Origin: Lamellibrachia satsuma
Lineage: Eukaryota; Annelida; Polychaeta; Sabellida; Siboglinidae
Direction of reading: 5' to 3'
NCBI GenBank assembly: GCA_033239005.1
Contig: BSQZ01000081.1
Coordinates: forward strand, 329,209 to 393,208
Length of the DNA: 64,000 nucleotides
The position numbers and the translations under genes were made by a program. Below the pieces are notes generated by a model. The model worked only from the letters and a program-made list of their open reading frames with translations. It was not told the DNA's origin and searched no databases. Below are positions 49,270-60,840 of this stretch, one piece after another (the first letter of the stretch is position 1; each line of letters opens with the position of its first letter).

Positions 49270-51145
49270 CCTGTATGTACCATCCCCATCCCATCCCTTG
49301 TATGTAGCAACCCCCTTACCCCTGTATGTACCAGCCCCATCCCATCCCTTGTATGTAGCAACCCCCTTACCCCTGTATGTACCATTCCCATCCCATCCCT
49401 TGTATGTAGCAACCCCCTAACCCCTGTATGTACCATCCCCATCCCATCCCTTGTATATTATAACCCCTTACCCCTGTATATACCAGCTCCCATCCCATCC
49501 CTTGTATGTTATAACCCCTTACCCCTGTATATACCAGCCCCCATCCCATCCCTTGTACGTTATAACCCCTTACCCCTGTACGTACCAGCCCCATCCCATC
49601 CCTTGTATGTTATAACCCCTCACCCCTGTATATACCAGCCCCCATCCCATCCCTTGTATGTTATAACCCCTTACCCCTGTACGTACCAGCCCCATCTCAT
49701 CCCTTCTATGTAGCAACCCCCTTACCCCTGTATGTACCATTCGCATCACATCCCTTGTATGTAGCAACCCCCAACCCCTGTATGTACCATCCCCTTGTAC
49801 CAGCCTCCATCCCATCCCTTGTATGTAGCAACCCCTTAACCCCTGTATGTACCATCCCCCATCCCATCCCTTGTATGTAGCAACCCCCTAACCCCTGCAT
49901 GTACCAGCCCCCATCCCATCCTTTGTATGTAGCAACCCCCTAACCCCTGCGTGTACCAGCCCCATCCCATCCCTTGTATGTAGCAACCCCCTAACCCCTG
50001 TATGTACCAGCCCCATCCCATCCCTTGTATATAGCAACCCCCTAACCCCTGTATGTACCAGCCCCCATCCCATCCCTTGTATGTAGCAACCCCCTAACCC
50101 CTGCGTGTACCAGCCCCATCCCATCCCTTGTATGTAGGAACCCCCTAACCCCTGTGTGTACCAGCCCCCATCCCATCCCTTCTATGTAGCAACCCCCTAA
50201 CACCTGTATGTACCAGCCCCATCCCATCCCTTGTATGTAGCAACCCCCTAACCCCTGTGTGTACCAGCCCCCATCCCATCCCTTGTATGTAGCAACCCCC
50301 TAACCCCTGTATGTACCAGCCCCATCCCATCCCTTGTATGTAGCAACCCCCTAACCCCTGCGTGTACCAGCCCCATTCCATCCCTTGTATGTAGCAACCC
50401 CTAACCCCTGTGTGTACCAGCCCCCATCCCATCCCTTGTATGTAGCAACCCCTAACCCCTGCGTGTACCAGCCCCCATCCCATCCCTTGTATGTAGCAAC
50501 CCCCTAACCCCTGTATGTACCAGCCCCATCCCATCCCTTGTATGTAGCAACCCCCTAACCCCTGTGTGTACCAGCCCCCATCCCATCCCTTGTATGTAGC
50601 AACCCCCTAACCCCTGCGTGTACCAGCCCCATCCCATCCCTTGTATGTAGCAACCCCCTAACCCCTGCATGTACCAGCCCCATCCCATCCCTTGTATGTA
50701 GCAATATCCTAACCCCTGTATGTACCAGCCCCCATCTCATCCCTTTTATGTAGCAACATCCTAACCCCTGTATGTACCAGCCCCCATTCCATCCCTTGTA
50801 TGTAGCAACCCCCTAACACCTGTATGTACCGTCCCCCATCCCATCCCTTGTATGTAACAACCCCCTAACCCTGTATGTATCAGCCCCATCCTATCCCTTG
50901 TATGTAGCAACATCCTAACCCCCATCCAATCCCTTGTATGTAGCAACCCCCTAGCCCCAGTACGTACCAGCCCCCATCCCATCCCTTGTATGTAGCAATC
51001 CCCTAACCCCCATCCAATCCCATGTATGTACCAACCCCCTAGCCCCTGTATGTAACAGCCCCCCACCCCGAGTATGTAGCAGCCCCCTAGCGCCATATAT
51101 AACAGCCCCCTAGCCCCACATATAACAGCCCCCTAGCCCCATTTG
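49270..51145. repeat. 51-bp minisatellite, about 36 copies, G-rich on minus
   Basis: The unit is cccctgtatgtaccagcccc, then atcccatcccttgtatgtag, then caaccccctaa. Each minus-strand unit has five G runs (ggggttaggggg, then gggatgggatgggg). The 51-bp period gives minus frames with a 17-residue repeat (LVHTGVRGLLHTRDGMG), broken by 50/52-bp units. The right end decays after 50860. Confidence 0.97.
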
Positions 51146-51465
51146 AAGCAGCCCCCCATCTCATAGGTTCTCAGGTTTGGTAAGATCATGGATAATGTTA
51201 CATTTATGGTTGGGATACTGGACCACCTAAATATAAAAATCAAACAATCGTGTCATCACATCCATCTTATTAACATTTACAACATTGAGAAGTTATATAT
51301 CACATGACACATGGCGTTTCCTGCATTGATCGAATGCAGCAGGGACCACTGTTTATGAATCATTACTTCTACAGTTAAGTTTTAACACTCTTTTGATTAT
51401 GTTGTGTATGATGAATCACCAGAAAATATAATAGTTCAATGTCACATGAGCTACAATGATGCTAC

Positions 51466-51975
51466 CAACAGTAACACAATCTAGTGCATTTGCAGTAGAA
51501 TTGTTATGACATTGTCAGTGATACAATCTAGTGCAGTTGTGGTAGAATTGTTGTGACATAGTCAGTGATGCAATCTAGTGTAGTTGTGGTAGAATTGTTG
51601 TGACATAGTTAGTGATGCAATCTAGTGTAATTTTGGTAGAATTGTTGAGACATAGTCTGTCATACAATCTGGTGTAATTGTTGTACAATTGTTGTGACAT
51701 TGTCAGTGATACAGTCTAGTGCAGTTGTAGTAGAATTGTTATGACATAGTCAGTGATGCAATCTAGTGTAGTTGTGATAGAATTGTTGTGACATTGTCAG
51801 TGATGCAATCTAGTGTAGTTGTGGTATTGTTGTGACATTGTCAGTGATACAATCTAGTGCAGTTGTAGTAGAATTGTTGTGACATTGTCAGTGATGCAAT
51901 CTAGTGCAGTTGTGGTAGAATTGTTGCGACACTGACAGTGACGCAGTCTAGTGCAGTTGTGGTAGAAATGCTGTG
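51466..51975. repeat. 47-bp minisatellite, about 11 copies
   Basis: The unit is gtgatacaatctagtgcagt, then tgtggtagaattgttgtgac, then attgtca. Variants are gatgcaat and gacatag. The preceding stretch 51146-51465 shows no gene. Confidence 0.95.
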
Positions 51976-51977
51976 AC

Positions 51978-52905
51978 AATCAGCCAGCAGCAGGCTTCAG
52001 CCAATGGAGGCTTCATCCAGTGGTAGGCATCAGCCAGCAGCAGGCTTCAGCCAATGGAGGTTTCAGCCAATGGAGGCTTCACCCAGTGGCAGGCATCAAC
52101 CTGTGGCAGGCTTCAGCCAATGGAAGTTTTAAGCCAATGGAGGCTTCACCCAGTGGCAAGCATCAGCCAGCAGCAGGCTTCAGCCAATGTCGGTTTCAGC
52201 CAATGGAGGCTTCACCCAGTGGCAGGCATCAGCCAGCAGCATGTTTCAGCCAATGGAGGTTTCACCCAGTGGCAGGCATCAGCCAGCAGCATGTTTCAGC
52301 CAATGGAGGTTTCACCCAGTGGCAGGCATCAGCCAGCAGCATGTTTCAGCCAATGGAGGTTTCACCCAGTGGCAGGCATCAGCCAGCAGCATGTTTCAGC
52401 CAATGGAGGCTTCACCCAGTGGCAGGCATCAGCCAGCAGCATGTTTCAGCCAATGGAGGTTTCACCCAGTGGCAGGCATCAGCCAGCAGCATGTTTCAGC
52501 CAATGTAGGCTTCACCCAGTGGCAAGCATCAGCCAGCCAGCAGCAGGCTTCAGCCAATGGAAGTTTTAAGCCAATGGAGGCTTCACCCAGTGGCAGGCAT
52601 CAGCCAGCAGCAGGCTTCAGCCTATGGAAGTTTTAAGCCAATGGAGGCTTCACCCAGTGGCAGGCATCAACCAGCAGCAGGCTTCAGCCAATGGAGGTTT
52701 CAGCCACTGGAGGCTCTATCCAGTGGTAGGCATCAGCCAGCAACAGGCTTCATTCAGTGGCAGGTGGCAGTGGAGACACCAGCCAGTAGCATGTGTTAGC
52801 CAGTGGCAAGCTTCAGCCAGTAGCATGTGTCAGCCAGTGGCAAGCTTCAGCCAGTGGAAAGCTTCAGCCAGTTGGAAGCTTCAGCCAGTGGCATGTGTCA
52901 GCCAG
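51978..52905. repeat. 50-bp minisatellite, about 18 copies
   Basis: The unit is ttcacccagtggcaggcatc, then agccagcagcatgtttcagc, then caatggaggt. Six central copies are nearly identical. The edges dissolve into a 10-15 bp cagccagtggcaagctt sub-repeat, which suggests how the unit arose. All three plus frames are open. Confidence 0.96.
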
Positions 52906-53076
52906 TGGCTTGAGGAAGATAAAGGTCTTAAAACTTCTCAATCGAGCAGAAATTTGAAGAACTACTGCTCTTGATTCTATGACTTCAGCATTTCAAAATA
53001 TTTATATTTCACCATAAATTTGTTATTTTACATGGCTATCTTTTTATCATTTGCAGTTTCAATGTGGTTGTCCTTT

Positions 53077-53168
53077 TAACATGTATTTGTCACTCCACCA
53101 TGTTTGTGTTTTATACATGCATTTGTCACTCCACCATGTTTGTGTTTTATACATGCATTTATCACTTC
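53077..53168. repeat. 36-bp tandem repeat, 2.5 copies
   Basis: The unit is catgcatttgtcactccacc + atgtttgtgttttata. Confidence 0.93.
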
Positions 53169-53848
53169 GACATATCGTGACATTAAGCTTACAGTATGGT
53201 TGAAAACATTTGAGATGCAGAAATGTCACAAAACCTGTTATAGGGCGATTTAACGGGAAAGGTTGCAAAATGACAGTTATGCCTAACTTGCACCAAATAC
53301 TTAGACCAATACAGTTTAGTGTTGTTTCTTAGTGTCTCATAGATAAGTATTGGCACAGCAACCTTCACCGAAAATTTCAGAGCATTTGTTATTACGGTTA
53401 TTTATTTACGAGCATATATATGTGAAATTTCATAGGTTTCTCAGTCTCATTTGCACTTTTATAAAATAAAACCACATGAGAATTAACAACCAAATGTTAT
53501 GGGAAGAAAGTGAAATTCAGCAATACTTCTATATACCCTCAAAACTGCATATACCAAGTTTGGTCAAGAATGACCAAATGTTTGTTTTATGTTGATTTGA
53601 ATGGGCTGCATGACTTTCTGTAAAACAAATAACAGCATTGTCCTTTCCTGAACAATTCCTCTTGTAACTGATATAAAAGGCAGGGAAGGTGACACATCAT
53701 GCATTAAAATATTGCTACATGTATCTGTATAAACTGATATAATGTTCAGCCTCCAGCAACCTGAGCTCTACTGTCTGGCCTGTAATTCTGTAAAATGTGT
53801 CCTTTCCTGAACAACTACTGTATTATTCCCTATAGACGCGCAGTGCGC

Positions 53849-54116
53849 AAGTGCGAAGGCTTGGGTGTGAGTGCGAAGGCTTGGGTGTGAGTGCGAAGGC
53901 TTGGGTGTGAGTGTGAAGGCTTGGGTGCAAGTGTGAAGGCTTGGGTGTGAGTGCGAAGGCTTGGGTGTGAGTGCGAAGGCTTGGGTGCGAGTGCGAAGGC
54001 TTGGGTGTGAGTGTGAAGGCTTGGGTGCAAGTGTGAAGGCTTGGGTGTGAGTGCGAAGGCTTGGGTGCGAAGGCTTGGGTGTGAGTGTGAAGGCTTGGGT
54101 GCAAAGGCTTGGGTGT
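53849..54116. repeat. 20-bp minisatellite, about 13 copies
   Basis: The unit is aaggcttgggtgtgagtgcg, with two shortened copies at the right end. Flanked by tatagacgcg and gcgtctatta, which form a short inverted pair around the array. Confidence 0.95.
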
Positions 54117-54963
54117 GCGTCTATTAGTTCTGAAACTTGGGGTGACTATGGGTGAAATCTGATCTATTTCATAACAACTTAATGAAAGCCTACAATGAGG
54201 TGTTGCATTGTTTTGCACTTAGCAACGAGGCAGTTTCAGCGCATCTACCAAACCAAATGACATTTGATTGACACACTACAAAAACGTACGAGACAGACAC
54301 TGAAAAAGCACATTCATTCGCGATTTTTGTAATCCCAGACAAACAACGTCAGCCGGCCACTCAATTCTTTAAATAGACAATTAAAACTCACACACTTTGC
54401 TGATGGTGAGTGTGCGATAAAATAAATAAAAGCTAGTCCTAGTACTTCCACAGACATCTGACGAGATAGCCGCCAGTAGTCATAACAATGTGGTGCCACA
54501 TTGCGGCTAAAAACACACACTATAAATTATTTCTAAAGAGTCCGCAAGAGTGACGCCAGCCGCAACAGCACTGTTGTCATTTGCATTTAGCGTGCCTTCA
54601 CTCTTGAAAATCTGTTTTTGCACATGGTTTCACTTCTAAAAAAGGGGTGTGTGTATCTATTAGGTAGTGCACTACTATTGGGAATTATAATGGTAGATAT
54701 GATGAGATTGGTGGCTTGGGAGCAGGATTCCTGGGCATAGAATTCTAACTATGCTTGCATACACTGGCTAAACATTATTTAAGGAACAGAGTGGCTCTTA
54801 GATTATCTTCTACTGACATTAGGGGCATTCCATGCCAAATCAATCAAAATCAGGGTGAAATTTATATGACCACCTTCAATTTTGATGAAATTTTGTATGT
54901 TAGTTTATGTTCATGGGTCAATGTTCCCACCCAAATTTCAAGTCAATATGACCTTCCTTTCCA

Positions 54964-56484
54964 ATTCAATTCAACTTTATTTTCAAAAACCTTATTAGGT
55001 TACACGAGAATCACAATGTTGCATACTGTTACAATGTGAAATGGCTATAAGTGTATGTAATCCAGGCTTCAATAAAACTTATAAATTACATTGGTAAATG
55101 GTTTTACCAAAATACAAAACACAAAAGTATCACAGGAAGATTTACTTACAACTTAAAACTTACAACTTAAAACTACTTAAAATCTCCTGTACGAATTTAC
55201 ATAATTTAATTAGCTTTGCATGGCTTGTCAAATTAAACAAATGATCCATTTTTTTTAAGTGTTTGGCCTCACAAAATAATATCTAGAAATAAACTTAAGT
55301 CTAGCTTCTTGAAAAAAAGTACATTTAAACAAATAATGAAACTCATCCCCAATATCATTATAATCACACAGAGTACAATATCTCTCTTGCCTATCGATTC
55401 CACTGTACCTGCCTTGCTGAATCGGCAACTGATGATTACAAGTACGAAATTTACACAGAGGTCTAGATAGATTGGTGGTAAAACTAGCAAATATTTCTCC
55501 ATTTTAAAATCATGTTTAATTATTCTGTAGGTTATACACCCATCGCTATTGCAAATATTACTACCCCACTGCTGATGATACTGGTCAGTAAGTTATAATT
55601 TGACAACCGCTTTAAACCATTTAAGATTCACTATTTCTTGATTCAGCCACAAGTTAGATAGGCCAATGCTATTTAAAATATATTTAACATGAGTAATCCA
55701 GTGGGATTCAAAGATATTTTTAACATATAATAGATATAATAATTCATACATAATGCAAGACAGTTTAGATTCCTTTCCCGTCAATAGTTCCCCAAAAATT
55801 CAACAATCTACTGTTTATTTTAATATTTAGTGTAAATTGCCCAAGTTCTCCATAAACCATGGAAGTATGTGTTCTATTGTTTACCCCAAGTAAAATTTTA
55901 CAAAATTTCCTATGTAGCTTTTCAACTAACATAATATTTTCACATCCACATACTTCACACCCATATAACAAGATTGGGCATGTAAGGGAATCAAATAGTT
56001 CTAACTGGATATCAATAGGAAGTTTTAGCTTCCTAGCTTTAGAAATTAAACATTACATTGCTCGGTTTGCCTGTTCATATGAATGTCTGATTGCTTTAGA
56101 AAATCTACCGTTAAAATTAATTCCTAGATAGTTATACTTATGTACAATGTCAAACTTATTTGGTCCAAATCTAAATTCTGGCAATTTTCTAATCTTACTA
56201 CTTGAGAATACTAACACCTTAGTTTTGGCAGTATTAACATGCGTTTTCCAAGTTTTGCAATAGCTAATTAGGGCGTCAAGTGCAGATTGTAACTGAATAG
56301 GTGACTCTGCTAATACAATTGTATCATCAGCATACAGCAACACTAAAAGTTTTAGATACACAACAATGTCCTCTTTTTCAAAACAATTTTTCATATATGA
56401 TCCATTGTGGAATAATCATGCCGAAATCCAGTTTGTTCTTCCCCCATTATTCCCAATTTATCAATATATTCAGTTAACCTATTA
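54964..56484 (-). mobile_element. LINE fragment nested in the left TIR
   Basis: A minus-strand non-LTR retroelement. It starts at 56484 in the RT domain (RLTEYIDKLGIMGEEQTGFR), jumps by an internal deletion to YADDTIVLAESPIQLQSALD (about 56330), then NTAKTKVLVFSSSKI, PILLYGCEVCGCENI (about 55960) and C-terminal sequence to about 55590. It ends in an aataaa-containing 3' region with a gaattgaatt tail at 54964. The word ttcca is repeated at 54959-54963 and 56485-56489, a likely target duplication. Removing it restores the left TIR. Frames are interrupted, so it is dead. Confidence 0.88.
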
Positions 56485-57127
56485 TTCCAGAGATAGAGGT
56501 CTTCAAACTTTGACCCGACCTTGACTACCTCACTCCTCTCCTAGGTAACCTACAGATGTGATGTTGGTGTAATTTTAAAGCTCTGATAAATGTCTCTGTA
56601 TAGACAATAAACCACAAATAAGAATGTTAAAAACATGGTGCTTTTTATCTTTGACCTTTAATCTGACCTAGCAAAAATCATGTAACCTCAGATTTTGTTG
56701 ATTTAATGTTCAAGCATACATATTTGGCACAAATCACTGGAAGTTTTATCATGCGCACTGCAATGCTTTAAGAGTTATGGCATTTTAAATGCACCATCAT
56801 CTCACGTCACTCTGGTCATGTGGTAAGAACTAAATGAGTCACATGATCTGTCAGTATGCAAACGGGGGCTGCCTTCCTAGAATGTGTTGTGTTTTGTTCT
56901 CTGCATATTCTCTGCCCATAAACTAATTATCTGTATCTGTTGGTATACTTAATATTTGTATAAATAGTATGATGATCTGTAGCTAGTGGAAACGTCAACA
57001 TAACAAGCTACCATCCACCAATTTGTTTGTTACTGCTTGGAGAATGGAGTGTCAAACATGTGTCATGTGTTGCTGTCTCTGCCTGACACATGACACCATT
57101 ACAGTCCATCTGTTTCAATAACATCCT

Positions 57128-57751
57128 GTGTTCCTCGAGGAGATGTTCGGAGAGAAGCCAAAGAAAGTGTTCTATTTCTCAGATGGTTGTGTAGGTCAAT
57201 ACAACAACTGTAAGAACTTCCTGAGCTTGTGTCACCATTCTGTGGACTTTGGATTTGAAGCTGAATGGCATTTTTTTGCCACTTCACCAGGGCCATGCGA
57301 TGATGTTGGGGGATTACTGAAGAGGATGGCAACAAAGGCTAGTCTACAGAGGCCTTATTAAGATCAGATCCGAACACCTCACCAGCTGTACAAGTTTGCA
57401 AAACAAAATGTTCCTTCCATAAATGTTGAATACTTCAGTCGGAGATTGGGAAGCTGAGGGAAACTGCTTGAGAGCCACTTTGCAAAGGTGCGGACAGTGC
57501 CGTGGACCCAACAGTTGCATTGCTTCTATCCTGTGTGATTGTTCAAAGTAAAAGTGAGTAAATTCTCGACAAGTACACAAACCCGACAAGAAACCGTGAC
57601 AGCTGAAGAACATTTCATCAGGTTTGAAGAGGTGAAGGGTTATGTCACAGTTCAGTATGATGGATGGTGGTGGTTTGGAATGGTCATGTCCCTGGATCAG
57701 AGAGAAAGAGAGGTGGCTATTAACTTTCTCAATCCTCTGTATACCAGTTAG
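57128..57751 (+). pseudogene. decayed F-S-D-G repeat-family protein (C-terminal part)
   Basis: A single plus frame with three stops (at about 57361, 57457 and 57536) and no frameshift. Segments are KKVFYFSDGCVGQYNNCKNF, CHHSVDFGFEAEWHFFATSP, GGLLKRMATKASLQRP, then HQLYKFAKQN, and FEEVKGYVTVQYDGWWWFGM near the end. I recall this pattern (FSDG…QYKN…HFFATSHGK…ASLQRP) from many high-copy uncharacterised proteins of invertebrate genomes. It probably encodes a transposase-like or other element protein; the aspartate in FSDG could be catalytic, but that is inference. It is the only ORF of the inner TIR element. Confidence 0.72.
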
Positions 57752-59239
57752 ATCATTCACTTACTCCAAGCGACCTGATAACCTGGTGGTAGGCATGGGG
57801 GACATCCTAAACCACTGCTCACCCTACTACAGCAACTGGAAGAACATAGTACTTTGAAGAAAGAGCACATTGCACAAATGTCTAATGTACTGAAGGAATG
57901 GCTTCAACAGTAGAACAGAGAAACCACACATTCATTATGCGTGTGAAAAGGTGAGATAATAAATTGTTAATAATCCTGAAAAATTATCAATTTGTGGTTT
58001 TGAACACTGTGATTGAAAAGGGAATTGCTGTCAAAGTATTGGAATGCGCATGTTTAAATTGTCAACAATTATTGCCAGGTATGTGTGCTACAATATATAT
58101 AAAAATTTCACGAAAATCTGAGGTTACATGACTTCTGCAAGGTCAAATCAAAGGTAAAACTTTTTTTAATGTTTTCCACATTATTTAGTGTTTTATAGCA
58201 TACAAAGATAGACACAAGTGTTTGTACGCTATAAAACACGATGTTGCTTAAAGTGTTGAAATGCGCATGATCAAACTTTCAATGATTATTGCCAAATATG
58301 TATGCTTCGAAAAAAAATCAAAAAAATCTGAGTTTACATGATTTTTGCTAGGTCAAGTCAAAGATTAAAAAAAACATGTTTTTCACATTTTTTTGTATTT
58401 AATTATCTACACAGATATATATTTATCAGAGCTTTAAAATGACACCAACATCACATCTGTAGGTTACCTAGGAAAGGAGTTATAACACCTGGAAGGTCGT
58501 GAGGTAGTCAAGGTCAGGTCAAACTTTGATGACCTCTATCTCTGGAAAGGAAGGTCAGATTGAGCTGAAATTTGGTTGCTAATATGGAATCATGAACACA
58601 AACAAACACACGAAGTTTCATCAAAATCACGGTCATGTAAATTCTTGATTGATTTGATATGGAATGCCCCATTAGAGTTTTGTTGGTAATGTCCTTTCCT
58701 GAACATATATTTTTACAGCACCCTCTGTGTGCTCATATTTGGTTTAATTGGATGCCTAGGGGCCATTCAACATTATTTATCAACATTTTCACAAAAATAC
58801 AAAGAGTACACTTCTTAGTTTTTTTGTAGAAATGTTATCATTTTAAATGAAATACAGAACTTTGATTAAATATGACTTTTTTACACATTAAATGCTGAAC
58901 GTGGATTCCATTCACATTTTTAAAATGAAAAAAAAACACAGTCCTACATCACATTGTTTACAACGTAGTGCAGCTCCAATGATGATCATGATTTATAACA
59001 ATATAACTGAATACTAGACTTGATGAACAAACTGTTCAAACTTGTTAATACCAGATTAAACATGTGCTCAGTGTACAGTGAACAGCTTGATGAGTTACCT
59101 CAAAGTTAAATTCAACTGGACTCTAAGAAACAGTTCTTCATCTTCCACAATTGACACCAGGCCATGTGTACTGTACACCGACAAGGAACACACCCGTAAG
59201 TGGAGAAGCTATGTTCCAGTTGCAGCACTGTCTAACACA

Positions 59240-59860
59240 GAGAAGGAAAAGTGGCGAGCACAGTGGAAAGCCAAGAAGAACAAACAGAAGGGATCCAAAA
59301 AGCATGTAAAGATGACAACACAGCTGAGGAAAAGCAGAGGCAGCAGAATAAGCCACCAAATAAGCATCTCAAAGATCTGTCAGCAGAAGAAAAGAAGAAG
59401 AAGTATACCTAGACTAAGGCAGCTGAGGGTCGCAAGAGAAAATCAAGGCAAACGGTGCAAGCAGAAAGAAAGCGAGACAGGGAAAGGAAGAGGGCACTCC
59501 TTAGGCCCAATGAATCTGCAACAGATCCGGAAAAAGAAGCATATCACATTGACCATGTTGCTGTTGAGGAAGAAGTATGCACACAGACATGTGCACAGCC
59601 ATGGGTTCCTTCAACACCACCATCCACAAGTAGAGCCACATACTTTAGAAAATACTTGTCCATAAGGAAAGCCATGCCTAGCACACCTACATCATATGCA
59701 GGAGTTGTTGAATCATAGGTGGACAATGCCACTTCTCACAAGAAGCAAGTTTTGTTAGCCAAAGATATCAGATGTGGTCTCAACTTCGCCCAAACTGTGA
59801 CAAAGCTGAAAGATGTCACAAAATTGAAGAATAAATCATCAGACCAAAATCACAGTATCC
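59240..59860 (+). pseudogene. basic ORF remnant, possibly N-terminal part of the same family
   Basis: Plus-strand frames 59078-59665 and 59370-59870 overlap. The more protein-like path is KDLSAEEKKKKYT, a stop, KAAEGRKRKSRQTVQAERKR, RPNESATDPEKEAYHIDHVA, PSTPPSTSRATYFRKYLSIR, then SYAGVVES, a stop, VDNATSHKKQVLLAKDI. Runs of Arg/Lys/Glu followed by a Pro/Ser/Thr linker resemble the N-terminal halves of the F-S-D-G repeat proteins. It lies outside the inner TIR element but inside the outer one. The link to the family is inference. Confidence 0.45.
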
Positions 59861-60109
59861 TGTAAAACATCGTGGGAGGACACCGATGCTATCCTTGGAG
59901 TTTTAGCTGCTCCTGTCGTACAAAATGGTCGGTAACAGTTCAGCTTCAAACCTGAGAACATTGAGCGAGTGCTACAAGCCAACCCAAGCCAATCCAGCTG
60001 TCATAAACTGACCAAGTTTGCTCCATGTTGCTGTTCCAAACAGTTTTAATGTTAGAAGTTTTAAAATGTTCCACAAGCAAACAACAACTGATCAAGGGAT
60101 ACTGTTCAA

Positions 60110-60840
60110 GAGACAGCTAAATACTGTAAAATGTTTGACCTTTCCTGAACAAAATGGTCTTGTGTTCATTACAATGACAGACATACAGTTGCTTTGTTCA
60201 GCACAACACACAGACATTCACAATAATTCCTGACTGTTGTGTCATATATGTAGCAGAGTCAATTACTTCACTCTTGTAAATATGTTGAAAGGTTGTCAAT
60301 GCTGAGACACTGACTTGTGTAAGGATATTTTTATTAACTTTTATAGGTATTATTTTACCAAAAATAGTTTTTACCACGTAATATGTTGCTCTTCTGAGCT
60401 GTTTTACTGTCTGTTGTTATTATACTGTTGCACAGATGGCATAGAAACATGTAAAAAATTTGTCCTTTCCTGAGCGAACTGGCCTTGGGTTCATTACAAT
60501 GACAGCAATTCAGTTGCTTTGTACAGCATAATCCTTAAGCATGCACAGTAATTCTTGGCTGTTCTGTCAAACGTTTAGCACTATTACAGAGTGAATTACA
60601 TCAGTCTGGTTGTAAATATGTTTGTAATTTGTCAATGTGTCTTTTCCCATAAGAGAAAAACTTACGTTTTCACTCAATTTTATACTCTTCTTTTACCATA
60701 ATTAGTGTTCTCTGTGTAACCTGTTGCTGTTTGAGCTATTTAATGTTTGCAGTTCTTATAATAAACCTGACTGGGGCCTGCTGAACACTGCAAAAGATTT
60801 TGTCCATTCCTGAAAAAAAATTCAAATTCAGTGCACTGAT
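60110..60840. repeat. ~330-bp degenerate tandem repeat, 2-3 copies
   Basis: cctttcctgaacaaaatggt with cattacaatgacagacatac and cagttgctttgttcagca (60138-60200) recurs at 60463-60525. The leading part recurs again at about 60804. Offsets are about 325 and 341 bp. Confidence 0.75.

Larger units (their letters stand above)
54822..58670. mobile_element. inner DNA transposon with ~435-bp TIRs
   Basis: The left arm (54822-54963 plus 56490-56780) and right arm (58235-58670) are reverse complements along their length. They begin ggggcattcc and share words such as ccttgactacctca, tagcaaaaatcatgtaa and atacatatttggca. atta flanks both ends, a probable 4-bp target duplication. Part of the right arm is present a second time just inside it (about 58010-58150 compared with 58235-58375). 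The left arm is split by a LINE fragment. The interior carries a decayed plus-strand ORF (57128-57751). Confidence 0.88.

Noticed and set aside
49242..51096. Series of minus frames with a 17-residue Gly/Tyr/His-rich repeat, silk- or shell-protein-like at first sight
   Set aside because: They are broken at every 50/52-bp unit and restart in a new frame, with no signal peptide or shared ends. They are best explained by the 51-bp satellite.
49270..51145. True interstitial telomeric repeat
   Set aside because: ccccctaacccc occurs once per 51-bp unit and is not in tandem hexamers. The resemblance is limited to that word.
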